Translations under genes and position numbers: made by a program
In this document: positions 1 to 7,715 of the stretch, piece after piece
Layout of the letters: every line of letters starts with the position of its first letter
How positions within the stretch are numbered: position 1 is the first letter of the stretch
Notes under the pieces: model-generated
Database searches by the model: none
The model's input: the letters and a program-made list of their open reading frames with translations, nothing else
What the model was told of the DNA's origin: nothing
From: Acidaminobacter sp.
GTDB lineage: Bacteria; Bacillota_A; Clostridia; Peptostreptococcales; Acidaminobacteraceae
DNA length: 37,406 nucleotides
Direction of reading: 5' to 3'
NCBI GenBank assembly: GCA_009881125.1
Contig: WXFH01000051.1
Location: forward strand, 1 to 37,406

Positions 1-2
1 AA

Positions 3-251
3 TTCAGAAGTCTGCTTGAATATAAGGCAAAGTGGTATGGGAGGCAGGTTGTTACTGTGGCCAGAAACTTTCCTTCAAGCCAATTGTGCTCAAATTGCGG
101 ATACAAGAATAAAGACGTTAAGAATCTTGCAGTTAGGAATTGGACTTGTCCGGAATGTGGCGCAATCCATGACAGAGATCTTAACGCAAGCATAAATATT
201 AAAAACGAAGCCCTAAGGCTTCTAACCGCCGGTGCGACGGGGATAGCCTAA
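3..251 (+). CDS. tnpB: RNA-guided endonuclease TnpB, C-terminal fragment (IS200/IS605 family)
   Basis: The reading frame is open from base 3, so the gene starts before the window and only about 82 C-terminal residues are visible. They contain the TnpB/OrfB zinc ribbon: CSNCG, then CPECG, followed by DRDLNAS and an INIKNEAL helix. The DRD segment carries the last RuvC aspartate. TnpB proteins are RNA-guided nucleases encoded by IS200/IS605 and IS607 transposons. The C-terminal region is intact up to a TAA at 249-251, with no frameshift seen. Whether the N-terminal RuvC residues and a tnpA partner exist cannot be judged. The right end of the element follows directly. The family is certain; activity is not known. 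Confidence 0.93.
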   Translation, partial: FRSLLEYKAKWYGRQVVTVARNFPSSQLCSNCGYKNKDVKNLAVRNWTCPECGAIHDRDLNASINIKNEALRLLTAGATGIA

Positions 252-318
252 TAAAAAACTGTTCGTTAGAACGGTGTTCTTAGGAATCCCGTGACTTGAG
301 TCATGGGAGGTTCAACAA
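252..318 (+). mobile_element. Right end of IS605-type element, probable 3' part of omega RNA
   Basis: Directly after the tnpB stop lies a hairpin of the kind found at IS200/IS605 right ends: CCCGTGACT at 288-296 pairs with AGTCATGGG at 299-307 (one G-T pair) and is followed by GAGGTTCAAC. In this family the omega RNA overlaps the 3' end of tnpB and the right end, and its guide is the host sequence just outside the element. By analogy the element would end near 316, and the AT-rich bases that follow would serve as guide. The exact boundary is inferred, not seen. Confidence 0.6.
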
Positions 319-341
319 AAATAGTATTTAAATTTCATTAC

Positions 342-402
342 GGTATCTGACACCAAAATGAATTCGGAGACAGGTACACAGTGCGTCTTCGTACCTGACT
401 CC
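342..402. repeat. Palindromic repeat of the GTGTCAGACAC family at the metH 3' end
   Basis: A TCTGACACC half site at 346-354 is followed by an imperfect hairpin in which GGAGACAGGTAC (366-377) faces GTACCTGACTCC (391-402). The same two sequence types recur together inside aroB. It lies between the tnpB element and the metH stop and could act as a weak terminator for metH. Confidence 0.6.
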
Positions 403-417
403 AAATGACCCTTCCGG

Positions 418-3006
418 CTAAGCGAAAACCTTGGCGGCGACGCTGACACCCGCGCGGGCGTCCCGACAAAAATCATCTGCGCCTATGGTCTTGGCGTAGC
501 TTTCCGTGAGGACGGCGCCGCCTACCATGATCCGGATGGGTGCCCCGGTCGCCCGCAGCGCCACAATCGTCTCCTCCATGCTGGACACCGTCGTGGTCAT
601 GAGGGCGCTGAGGCCCACCAATTGAATGTTCTCCGCCACCGCTGTACTGACGACTTTCTCTACCGGCACGTCCCGCCCCAGATCCAGCACATCATAGCCA
701 TAGCTCTCCAGCAGCACCTTGACGAGGTTTTTGCCAATGTCGTGCACATCCCCCTGTACCGTGGCCAGGAGAACCCGCCCCTTGGAGGTCATAGCCTCAG
801 AGGACTCAGAGAGCTTCGCCCGGATCAGCTCAAAAGCAGCCGTCACGGTTTCCGCCGCCCGGATCAGCTGCGGCAGGAAGATCACTTTCGCCTCGTACCG
901 CTGCCCAATCGCGTCCAGCGCCGGAATCAGGTGAAGGTCCACCACATCCAGAGGCGGCGTGGTCTCAAGCAGCACCTTGGTGCGCGCCAGAATCACGTCT
1001 TTTTGGCCTTCCAGCAGCAGCCGCTCAAAGCTGTCCGCAGGCAGGGCGTTTGCCGATGGTCGCCCGCCAGCACCCTGAGATGCCCCAGCCGCAGTCGATA
1101 CAACCGTCGTCACCGAAGAAGGAGGTACCGCAGCCGCTGCACCGCTGCCATTCGTCAATTGCCCAATCAGCGCCGCCGCCTGGGCCGCAGAAGCGTGAGC
1201 CGCCGCGAGTACAGCGTCCTTTGCGTCCGAATCCTGCTTTGCCTGGTCCGCTTTTTCGTTTTGATAATCAATGTAGGCCACCGCCCCCTGGTCTTGATTG
1301 GCCAGCACGCGGAACGCCATCAGCGTATCCATGATGCCCTCCGCACCTGGATCGATGATCACCGCATCCAGTCCGCTGGTCAGCGCCATGGCGAAATAGG
1401 TGCGGTTGATCAGCGCCCGGTAAGGCAGGCCATAGGAGACGTTGGAAAGGCCCAGGGTCGTCAGCGCGCGGGTCGTCGTCTTGACCGCCCGGATCCCCTT
1501 CAAAGTCTCCATAACCGCAGCCTGCTGAGCAGACGCCGTCAGAACGAGACAGTCGATCATCAGCCGGCTCTCGTCAATGCCGTAAGTGGCAGCCGTGTCA
1601 ATCAGCTTGCGGGCGACGGCCATGCGGCCATCGGCTGTTTCAGGGATCCCGTTTTCATCCAGACACAAGGCGACTATATAAGCGCCGTATTTCTTCGCTA
1701 TCGGGAAAATCTTTTCCATGGAGGAGGGCTTGCCGTTGACTGAGTTGATGATGGCCACGCCGCTGTAGAGCCGGAGGGCACGCTCCAGCACAGCCGGCTT
1801 GGTGGAGTCAAACTGGAGAGGCGCCTCGATCAACCCGTTGAAGGCCTCGATGATCTCGCTCATGACCGCCATTTCATCCACAGCGGGCAGGGAGGTGCAG
1901 ACATCCAGTACTTCAGCCCCATGGTTGATCTGGTCGAAGGCTTCCTTGATCGCCGCAGAAGAATTTCCAGCCAAAAACTGTGCTTTAAGGCCCTTGTTGC
2001 CGGACGGGTTGATCTTCTCACCCACCAGCGTGAACTTGCCCGTCAAAGCCACCTTTTGCTGAGCAGAGCAAACATAATCCCCGCGCTCTGCAGCAGGCGC
2101 CGGGCGATAATCCCCGCGAAGGCCGTTCAGCGCCTGAATAAATTCCGGTGTCGTGCCGCAGCAGCCGCCTATAATTTTGACGCCGCCCTGGACAAAGCGT
2201 TTGCCAAAGTCAGCGAAGGTCGCCGCGTCAACGGAAAACTCCGTGCGGCCGCTGACGGATACCGGCAGTCCCGCATTCGCCTGGACCATCACCGGTACCT
2301 TGGCGAATGCCAGGATCCGCTGAATGATGGGCTCCAGCTCTTCAGGACCTAAGGAGCAGTTGACGCCTATGGCATCTATGCCGAGGGCTTCCAGGGAAAG
2401 GATCATGATTTCGGGGTCCGTCCCGGTGAGGGTGCGGCCGTCATCCGCAAAAGTCATGGTCGCGAAGACCGGCAGGCTTGAATTTTCCTTGGCCGCCAGG
2501 ACCGCAGCCCGGGTTTCCCCAAGGTCTGACATGGTCTCGATCAGGATGAGGTCTGCGCCGGTTGCCACGCCGGCGACGATTTGCTCTTTAAAATACTCGT
2601 AGGCACCATCAAAATCGAGGGCACCAATAGGTTTCATCATTTTCCCAATTGGACCGAGATCCAGAGCGATCAGGGCTTGCCGCTCACCGCGGGCAGCCTT
2701 GGCGTTCTCCACCGCCGCCGTGACTACCTCTGTCACCGAATAGCCGCTGGTGGACAGTTTGTAAGCGTTGGCGCCAAAGGTATTGGTCGTGATCACGTCA
2801 GATCCGGCCTCCAGATACTCACGGTGAATTCTTTGGATCAGCGCCGGATCCACAAGGTTTAATGCCTCCGGCAGCGTCCCGGGTTTCATGCCGTAGCGCT
2901 GGAGCATAGTGCCCATGGCGCCGTCGAAAATCATCAAATGCTCAGGGGCAAAAAGCGCCGTGAATGCAGCTGATGAAGTGTTATGTAGTTCGCTCAAAAA
3001 AATCAC
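418..3006 (-). CDS. metH: Cobalamin-dependent methionine synthase without reactivation domain
   Basis: Transfers the methyl group of 5-methyl-THF through methylcobalamin to homocysteine. Three modules are visible in 862 residues: a homocysteine/zinc domain (about 25-295, with Cys217 in GVNCS and Cys282-Cys283 in GGCCGTT), a pterin-binding barrel (about 325-590, GEKINPSGNKG), and a cobalamin cap and Rossmann domain (about 665-862) with DVHDIGKN, whose His755 is the expected cobalt ligand. The usual C-terminal AdoMet reactivation domain is missing and is supplied by the separate upstream gene. A low-complexity Ala/Ser/Gly/Thr linker near 625-665 contains a copy of the TGCCGATGGTC repeat. The annotated GTG start lies only 1 nt after GAGGA, so the TTG three codons on (2995-2997) may be the true start. 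Last gene of the SAM-riboswitch operon. Confidence 0.95.
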   Translation of the reverse strand: MIFLSELHNTSSAAFTALFAPEHLMIFDGAMGTMLQRYGMKPGTLPEALNLVDPALIQRIHREYLEAGSDVITTNTFGANAYKLSTSGYSVTEVVTAAVENAKAARGERQALIALDLGPIGKMMKPIGALDFDGAYEYFKEQIVAGVATGADLILIETMSDLGETRAAVLAAKENSSLPVFATMTFADDGRTLTGTDPEIMILSLEALGIDAIGVNCSLGPEELEPIIQRILAFAKVPVMVQANAGLPVSVSGRTEFSVDAATFADFGKRFVQGGVKIIGGCCGTTPEFIQALNGLRGDYRPAPAAERGDYVCSAQQKVALTGKFTLVGEKINPSGNKGLKAQFLAGNSSAAIKEAFDQINHGAEVLDVCTSLPAVDEMAVMSEIIEAFNGLIEAPLQFDSTKPAVLERALRLYSGVAIINSVNGKPSSMEKIFPIAKKYGAYIVALCLDENGIPETADGRMAVARKLIDTAATYGIDESRLMIDCLVLTASAQQAAVMETLKGIRAVKTTTRALTTLGLSNVSYGLPYRALINRTYFAMALTSGLDAVIIDPGAEGIMDTLMAFRVLANQDQGAVAYIDYQNEKADQAKQDSDAKDAVLAAAHASAAQAAALIGQLTNGSGAAAAVPPSSVTTVVSTAAGASQGAGGRPSANALPADSFERLLLEGQKDVILARTKVLLETTPPLDVVDLHLIPALDAIGQRYEAKVIFLPQLIRAAETVTAAFELIRAKLSESSEAMTSKGRVLLATVQGDVHDIGKNLVKVLLESYGYDVLDLGRDVPVEKVVSTAVAENIQLVGLSALMTTTVSSMEETIVALRATGAPIRIMVGGAVLTESYAKTIGADDFCRDARAGVSVAAKVFA

Positions 3007-3059
3007 ATCCTCAGATTATTTTAATCGTTGTATTATCTCACTGTTTAAGTCGTTGATTT

Positions 3060-3090
3060 ATTATACCTCATTTCGAGCTGACACTGGCAA
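3060..3090 (-). promoter_or_regulatory. Possible internal promoter for metH
   Basis: On the minus strand TTGCCA and TATAAT are separated by 19 bp in the 97-bp gap before metH. The reactivation gene ends in a GC-rich segment followed by six T, which may be a weak terminator. The spacer is longer than ideal, so this is tentative. Confidence 0.3.
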
Positions 3091-3103
3091 AAAAGACGCC
3101 CGC

Positions 3104-3775
3104 TTACCGGCGGCGCGTACACGTCTCCTTCAGCGGGCAGAGGTCACAGCTTTCAAGGCCGCAGCGGTGAGGTTTGGCCGATGGTGTCGTTTCTTCCCCC
3201 AGTACCTTGGGCAGCACCCCCAGAATCGCCACCACGCTTTTTCGAGGTGTCAGGAGGTAACTGTCGCTTAGGGAGACGCCAATGCGCTTGTGGGCCACCA
3301 GGGCCTCCAGAATGGCCTTCTGAATGGTCAGGGACAGGTCGCCGTAACCGGGACTGTAGCGAAAGGTCAGGTCACCGGCACGGCTGCGGATTTCGGCCTC
3401 GCATTTGTCGCACCAGGCCTCCGTTAAGGCCGAAGCGCAGGCGTCCGCGATCAGGCCGGCGGTGGGGGACAGATGGCTCTTTAAAGTAATCAGTCGTTCC
3501 GCCTGGGGGCCCAGCGTGCAGGCCATGAGGTAAACGGTGTCGCAGGGTGCCAGCAGCTTCGCGATGTCCTTTCCGAGAAGGGGCTCCGACAGCCCTTGGA
3601 GCCAGATCCCCTCGGCTGTCTTCTTTTCGACGGGGAAGGGGTTATAAATCCATCGGCCAACCAGCTTTGCTTCAAGCTCGGACGAGAGAGCCTCGACTTC
3701 AGCGAGGGTCTGGGGGTCGGCCTGTTCGGGCTCGCGGATGCCCAGGTACCGAAGGACTTCGTCGCGATTGATCAC
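3104..3775 (-). CDS. Methionine synthase reactivation protein (stand-alone AdoMet-binding domain)
   Basis: A 223-residue protein matching the vitamin-B12-dependent methionine synthase activation domain. This domain binds AdoMet and reductively remethylates cob(II)alamin in MetH. The diagnostic stretch RYSPGYGDLSL, followed by a Gln-rich helix and the SDSYLLTPRKSV segment, is present. The C-terminus is cysteine-rich (CGLESCDLCPLKETC), which could bind Zn or an Fe-S cluster; this is a guess from spacing. The variable segment just before it, TPSAKP, is encoded by a near copy of the TGCCGATGGTC repeat. The GTG start lies 1 nt after the metF stop, with GAGGG inside the metF 3' end as Shine-Dalgarno site, so the two genes are translationally coupled. 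It completes the split MetH downstream. Confidence 0.92.
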   Translation of the reverse strand: MINRDEVLRYLGIREPEQADPQTLAEVEALSSELEAKLVGRWIYNPFPVEKKTAEGIWLQGLSEPLLGKDIAKLLAPCDTVYLMACTLGPQAERLITLKSHLSPTAGLIADACASALTEAWCDKCEAEIRSRAGDLTFRYSPGYGDLSLTIQKAILEALVAHKRIGVSLSDSYLLTPRKSVVAILGVLPKVLGEETTPSAKPHRCGLESCDLCPLKETCTRRR

Positions 3776-3776
3776 A

Positions 3777-4676
3777 CTATCCCTCTTTTCTGGTGCTGAG
3801 GGCCTTGCGGATGGAGCCGATGCTCTCCATGATGCGGCGGGTAGGCTCCGGGCGGTTCATGGTATAGAGGTGGATGCCGTCGACACTGCCGCTGGACATG
3901 AGATCGATGATCTGGTCGACCGCGTAGGCGATGCCGGCTTCCTGAAGAGCCTCCGGGTTGTGCTCGTATTTGTCGAGGATGCGCATAAACTTTGGCGGCA
4001 GGTTGCAGCCGGACAGCTCCTGGATCTTTTTGATCTGGTTGATGTTAAGGACGGGAAGGATGCCTGCCAGGACTGGGGTTTTGATGCCGAGGAGCTCCAT
4101 CTTCTCTCTGAACTGGTAGAAGAGCTCGTTGTCAAAGAAGAGCTGGGTGATCAGGAAGTCGAGGCCGGTTTTGGTCTTGAATTTCAGGTTTTTTAGGTCG
4201 TCAATTTTGTTTCGGGACTCAATGTGGCCCTCCGGATAGCAAGCGCCGCCTATCGAGAAATTGTCAAACTTATGGATGTCTTCAATGAGCTCATAAGCGT
4301 ACCTGTATTCCGGTGTCCAGGACTTGTCGTCGAGGAGCGCCTGAGGGATGTCGCCGCGCAGGGCTAGAATGTTTTCAACGCCGCTGGCGCGGATCTTTTC
4401 CAGGGTCTCGATCATGCTGGACCTGGAGGAGGTGACGCAGGTGAGGTGGGCAATCGATTCGATGCCATAAGTATTCTTGATTTTAGAGGCAATTTCTATG
4501 GTGTTGTCCTGGCTCGTCCCGCCGGCGCCGTAGGTGACGCTGATGAAGTCCGGGCGCAGGTCTTTCAAGGCCTCGATGGTTTCATAGATCGTTTCGATAG
4601 GGTAGTTGGCCTTGGGCGGAAAGATTTCAAAGGAAACAGTCGGCCGGGTGGTAAGGAGCATATCTCTGATTTTCAT
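3777..4676 (-). CDS. metF: Methylenetetrahydrofolate reductase
   Basis: Reduces 5,10-methylene-THF to 5-methyl-THF, the methyl donor for MetH. The 299-residue length fits single-domain bacterial MetF. Visible family motifs are SFEIFPPK near the start, FISVTYGAGGTSQDNT, the HLTCV strand and the GGACYPEGH segment. ATG start with AAGGA upstream. It is the first gene after the SAM-I riboswitch and terminator, followed at 1 nt by the reactivation gene and then metH, so the three form a methyl-transfer operon under S-adenosylmethionine control. No metV-like gene is adjacent. Confidence 0.97.
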   Translation of the reverse strand: MKIRDMLLTTRPTVSFEIFPPKANYPIETIYETIEALKDLRPDFISVTYGAGGTSQDNTIEIASKIKNTYGIESIAHLTCVTSSRSSMIETLEKIRASGVENILALRGDIPQALLDDKSWTPEYRYAYELIEDIHKFDNFSIGGACYPEGHIESRNKIDDLKNLKFKTKTGLDFLITQLFFDNELFYQFREKMELLGIKTPVLAGILPVLNINQIKKIQELSGCNLPPKFMRILDKYEHNPEALQEAGIAYAVDQIIDLMSSGSVDGIHLYTMNRPEPTRRIMESIGSIRKALSTRKEG

Positions 4677-4760
4677 GGGGGCGTCTTCCTTTCGTTGGCT
4701 ATAACTTTGCTGTATTAGGATCAGTGGCCGGGTGTTTCAAAGGATTTTAAAGATTTCAGG

Positions 4761-4790
4761 CAAAAAACAAAGCTCTACCGAAGTAGAGCT
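4761..4790 (-). terminator. Intrinsic terminator of the SAM-I riboswitch
   Basis: On the minus strand AGCTCTAC and GTAGAGCT form an 8-bp stem around a TTCG tetraloop, followed by TTGTTTTTTG. It sits between the aptamer and metF, as expected for the off-state terminator. Confidence 0.92.
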
Positions 4791-4796
4791 ACGCAT

Positions 4797-4905
4797 GTCG
4801 TGATCTCATCTCCCGGTTAAACCGCTGGACTTAGCACCACGCCCTTTTGGGCAGGTTGCCGGACTTCGCAGGGCCAGTTCCCTCCGTCACTCTGGATAAG
4901 TGCCA
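4797..4905 (-). promoter_or_regulatory. SAM-I (S-box) riboswitch aptamer
   Basis: Read on the minus strand, the conserved S-box blocks appear in order: CTTATCCAGAG, GGAGGGAACTGGCCCTG, CGGCAACC, GGTGCTAAGTCCAGC and GGGAGATGAG. CTTATC (4894-4899 region) pairs with GATGAG to close P1. A small extra hairpin (4901-4920) precedes it. S-box RNAs turn transcription off when AdoMet is bound, and the terminator just downstream fits that mechanism. It controls metF, the reactivation gene and metH. Confidence 0.96.
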
Positions 4906-4938
4906 TCCCGGACGGATGGCGGCTATTGAATTGAACTA

Positions 4939-4967
4939 ATTATAAAAAGTAAGCGGGCAGATGTCAA
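4939..4967 (-). promoter_or_regulatory. Consensus sigma-A promoter of the methionine operon
   Basis: TTGACA and TATAAT match consensus exactly on the minus strand, with a 17-bp spacer. Transcription would start about 20 nt before the S-box aptamer. Confidence 0.92.
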
Positions 4968-5049
4968 GGCGAAATTCTGAATTTTTAGTTCTGTTTTCGC
5001 GTCTTTTTGAAAGAACAATCAGTTTATAAGGTAAAAGCGCCTGAAAGTA

Positions 5050-5078
5050 TTGACTATCAACGGTTACAAAAATATAAT
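5050..5078 (+). promoter_or_regulatory. ilvA distal promoter
   Basis: TTGACT, a 17-bp spacer and TATAAT. It lies 47 bp upstream of a second promoter-like sequence, so the T-box transcript may have two starts. Confidence 0.75.
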
Positions 5079-5096
5079 AAATATTTTCTAAAACCC

Positions 5097-5125
5097 TTGA
5101 ATTCGTCCGAAAGTTCTGATATTAT
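5097..5125 (+). promoter_or_regulatory. ilvA proximal promoter
   Basis: TTGAAT, a 17-bp spacer and TATTAT just upstream of the T-box leader. Its position relative to Stem I is the more usual one. Confidence 0.75.
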
Positions 5126-5149
5126 TCATAACAATATATCGATATTCAT

Positions 5150-5405
5150 TTGCGACGACGGGAAACGGAAAACGCAAACGGTTGCCACAGAGAGTCAACA
5201 TTTGGTGAGAGTTGACGCAGTGCCGCGCATTTTCAAATCATCCCTGAGCAGAAACGCTGAACACCTTGTTGTTTGAGGCATGTAAGTGTTTTCGGCTGGC
5301 CCCGTTATCGGCCCAGGCTTGATAGAGCCGAGTGAGTGGCATTCGTGCAAATAAGGTGGTACCGCGGAATATTCCGTCCTTTCATAGTGAGAGGGCGGTT
5401 TTTTT
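5150..5405 (+). promoter_or_regulatory. T-box leader, predicted isoleucine-specific
   Basis: The hallmark T-box sequence AAGGTGGTACCGCG lies at 5353-5366, and an intrinsic terminator (CCGTCCT at 5374-5380 with AGGGCGG at 5392-5398, then a T run) follows. Stem I elements CAGAGAG and GGTGAGAG are seen upstream. In the specifier-loop position the sequence CAAATCATCCCTGAG places codon ATC (Ile) at 5237-5239, in the usual codon-A-CTGAG context. Uncharged tRNA-Ile should therefore stabilise the antiterminator and allow ilvA transcription. The codon assignment rests on pattern, not on a computed fold. Confidence 0.9.
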
Positions 5406-5448
5406 GTTGGAAGAAAAAGGAAAAGCGGCAGAATTGGAGGGCTTTCAA

Positions 5449-6684
5449 ATGGCATTACACATGGTTAAAGACAAGGTGACTTATCACGATTTCGTGGACT
5501 TCAAAGCGGCAAAGGAAACACTCAAACCTGTGATCCGTGAAACGCCGCTTATTTTCAGTGAGGCGTTCAGCGAAGAATGCGGCAACCGCGTCTACATAAA
5601 GCCGGAAAACTTGCAGGTCACGGGTGCGTTCAAGATCCGCGGCGCTTTTAATAAAATCAATAAATTGACAGACGAAGAAAAGGCGCGGGGCGTCATTGCG
5701 TCCTCAGCGGGCAACCACGCCCAGGGCGTCGCATTGGCCAGCACCCGACTCGGTGTCAAGTCCACCATAGTGATGCCAAAGACCACACCCATCATCAAGG
5801 TGGAGGCCACGAGAAACTATGGTGCGACTGTCGTGCTCGCTGGCGACTGCTATGATGAAGCATACGATGAAGCTATGCGGCTGCAAAAAGAGCAAAACAG
5901 TGTCTTCATCCATCCTTTTGACGACCTGGATGTGATTGAGGGTCAGGGGACCATCGGCGTGGAGATCCTTGAAGACCTGGAGGATGTGGACGTGGTGCTG
6001 GTGCCTATTGGCGGCGGCGGACTGATCGCGGGCATTGCGCTGGCTATGAAGCAGCTGAAGCCATCCGTAAAAATTGTGGGGGTCGAGCCGGAGGGCGCCA
6101 TGGCTATGAAAGCGTCCGTCAAGCAGGACGAGATCGTGTGCCTGACCCACGTGGATACCATAGCGGACGGCGTTGCCGTCAAGAAACCGGGCAAACTGAC
6201 CTTCGACATCATCCGGGAGTACGTGGATGAAATCGTCACCGTCAGCGACCGCGAAATCATGGAGTCCTTCCTGATGCTGCTCGAAAAGCACAAACTGATC
6301 GCGGAGAACTCCGGGGCAGTCGCGCTGGCGGCGCTCAAGAAGCTTCACGTCTTCAACAAGAACGTCGTCAGCGTCGTCAGCGGCGGCAATATTGACGTGG
6401 TGACCATCTCCACGCTGATCAACAAGGGTCTCGTCTCCCGTGGGCGGCTCTTCTGCTTCAGCGTTGAGCTCCCCGACAAGCCGGGCGAGCTGGTCAGAAT
6501 CTCCGAAGTCTTGGCAAGACTCAATGCCAACGTTATAGGTCTCGACCACAACCAGTTCAAGAATACCGACCGCTTCATGAACGTCGAGCTGGAAGTCACT
6601 TGCGAGACCAGTGGCCATGCCCATATTGATGAAATTCAGCGGGAACTGGCGAAGATTGGGTACAAGGTGAGAAAGGTCTATTAG
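5449..6684 (+). CDS. ilvA: Threonine dehydratase (deaminase) with C-terminal ACT domain
   Basis: PLP enzyme that converts threonine to 2-oxobutyrate, the first step to isoleucine. The chosen ATG (411 residues) has GGAGGG seven bases upstream; an in-frame upstream extension would run through the T-box terminator and is rejected. PLP Lys62 lies in TGAFKIRG, the substrate loop is SSAGNHAQG (85-93), and the phosphate loop is GGGGL (about 188-192). Residues about 330-411 form one ACT-like domain (FSVELPDKPGELVRISEVL). This domain arrangement is shared by biosynthetic and catabolic enzymes of about 400 residues. The isoleucine T-box favours a biosynthetic role. A palindromic repeat begins at the last base of its stop codon. 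Confidence 0.95.
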   Translation: MALHMVKDKVTYHDFVDFKAAKETLKPVIRETPLIFSEAFSEECGNRVYIKPENLQVTGAFKIRGAFNKINKLTDEEKARGVIASSAGNHAQGVALASTRLGVKSTIVMPKTTPIIKVEATRNYGATVVLAGDCYDEAYDEAMRLQKEQNSVFIHPFDDLDVIEGQGTIGVEILEDLEDVDVVLVPIGGGGLIAGIALAMKQLKPSVKIVGVEPEGAMAMKASVKQDEIVCLTHVDTIADGVAVKKPGKLTFDIIREYVDEIVTVSDREIMESFLMLLEKHKLIAENSGAVALAALKKLHVFNKNVVSVVSGGNIDVVTISTLINKGLVSRGRLFCFSVELPDKPGELVRISEVLARLNANVIGLDHNQFKNTDRFMNVELEVTCETSGHAHIDEIQRELAKIGYKVRKVY

Positions 6685-6780
6685 AAACTCGGTGTCAGCG
6701 GCCTTTGGCCTATCGACCCCCAGTTTCACAACAAGAGAAACTCGGTGTCAGCGGCTTTTGGCCTATCGACCCCCGGTTTC
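6684..6780. repeat. Two long-form palindromic repeats after ilvA
   Basis: Elements at 6684-6727 and 6737-6780 are nearly identical 44-bp units: GAAACTCGGTGTCAGCGGC, a short T-rich centre, then CCTATCGACCCCC and a GTTTC end. The arms are imperfectly complementary and would form a hairpin. The first overlaps the G of the ilvA stop codon. Confidence 0.85.
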
Positions 6781-6790
6781 ACAACAATAA

Positions 6791-6840
6791 AAGAGAGAGC
6801 CTCAGTGAAGCGTCACGCTTTCACCAGGCTCTCTCTTTCG
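6791..6840 (+). terminator. ilvA terminator with nested hairpin
   Basis: GAGAGAGCCT pairs with AGGCTCTCTC, enclosing a second stem (GTGAAGCG with CGCTTTCAC), followed by a T-rich run. It stands between two pairs of palindromic repeats and separates ilvA from the convergent cofE-like gene. Confidence 0.8.
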
Positions 6841-6847
6841 TTTGAGA

Positions 6848-6933
6848 GAAACTCGGTGTCTGACACCAAGTTCCATCTTTCATTTAAAAGAAACCGGGTG
6901 TCAGCGGCCTTTGGCCTATCGACCCCCAGTTTC
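6848..6933. repeat. Short- and long-form palindromic repeats near the cofE-like 3' end
   Basis: 6848-6874 is the short form, with GGTGTCTGACACC at its centre. 6890-6933 is a third copy of the long form. On the minus strand the latter is followed by TTTCTTTT and may terminate the nhaC-cofE transcript. Confidence 0.8.
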
Positions 6934-6943
6934 TCCCTCTTTT

Positions 6944-7684
6944 CTAAAGCTCACTCGAAATCTTTCTGATAATCCCCATAGGGGTCTGCTCCAGGTCCTG
7001 CCCAAGCGGGTTATCCTTCAGGATTTTCGCAATTTTAAGCCTGTCCATGCCCGGATGGGAAGTGCCCAAAATGACGCCGCTGATGTCATTGATGTCCGCA
7101 ATCGCCACCTTGATGCCCCTGAGGTGGGCGCTGATTTCCCGGGCGACCTCGTCAGGCTTGTCCGGCCCCAGGACGACACATTGGTTGTACGGCGGCAGGG
7201 TATTCGGCGTTGGGCCGTCAATGGACGACGCCTTGTAGCCCGCGAGCTGGTAGAAGACGCCTTTCTTTCCAAGAGGCTTCGTCACTGCGCTGGCCGCCGC
7301 CGCCATCATGATGCGCGGCACCCCGCACTCCCTGAGGGCCATTTCCATGGTTTCAGGAATGCCTAGGCCAATCCCGGCCGGCGTCTTGGTGACATATTTG
7401 GAAAGCACTTTAGCCAGCTTGCGCGGCTTGATATCCTTCATATAGTGCGCGCGGCCCTGAGTGATCGCGACGATCTTTTCCGTAATAAACAGGATGTCGT
7501 CCTTTTCCAGGTGCTCCCTGGCGTAGGTGTCGACGATTTCCTTCAGTTGATCGCCAAACATGACAACGTGGGTCTTGATGGGAATGCGCAGGAAGCGCTC
7601 GCCGCCAATCTCAATTTCGGGATATTTAACTTTCTTTGGCTTAGCAGGTTGAGCCGGTTGTGCAGGTTGGTTGGGTTCAGTCAT
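6944..7684 (-). CDS. Coenzyme F420-0:L-glutamate ligase-like protein (CofE family), function unknown
   Basis: The 246-residue protein has the CofE-type order: ITEKIVAITQGR near residue 65, GIGLGIPETMEMAL near 110, IDGPTPNTLPPYNQ near 160, and DINDISGVILGTS near 205. CofE adds glutamate to coenzyme F420-0, but nothing else for F420 is in the window and most Clostridia do not make F420, so the substrate is unknown. The N-terminus carries a Pro-Ala-Gln repeat (PAQPAQPAKP). Start chosen at the ATG 8 nt after GGAGG; the ATG five codons earlier overlaps that site. It follows nhaC by 31 nt, so the two are probably co-transcribed. Family fairly sure, function not. Confidence 0.75.
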   Translation of the reverse strand: MTEPNQPAQPAQPAKPKKVKYPEIEIGGERFLRIPIKTHVVMFGDQLKEIVDTYAREHLEKDDILFITEKIVAITQGRAHYMKDIKPRKLAKVLSKYVTKTPAGIGLGIPETMEMALRECGVPRIMMAAAASAVTKPLGKKGVFYQLAGYKASSIDGPTPNTLPPYNQCVVLGPDKPDEVAREISAHLRGIKVAIADINDISGVILGTSHPGMDRLKIAKILKDNPLGQDLEQTPMGIIRKISSEL

Positions 7685-7715
7685 GGTCAAATCCTCCATT
7701 CAATTGGTCGAGAGG

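Noticed and set aside
622..1743. 373-residue open frame antisense to metH
   Set aside because: Lies entirely within metH on the other strand, has Arg/Gln-rich low-quality composition and no ribosome binding site. It is a product of the GC-rich third positions of metH.
5007..5276. 89-residue open frame upstream of ilvA
   Set aside because: It runs through two promoters and T-box Stem I, and has no family similarity. The RNA structure explains the region.
5952..5961. Further 11-mer look-alikes (in ilvA near 5952, metH near 1629, lysC near 21131)
   Set aside because: They match only part of the word and fall in conserved protein segments (GTIGVE, ADG), so chance or codon constraint explains them.
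5704..6729. 341-residue open frame antisense to ilvA
   Set aside because: Mirror of ilvA codons, no family features, and it starts in the palindromic repeats.
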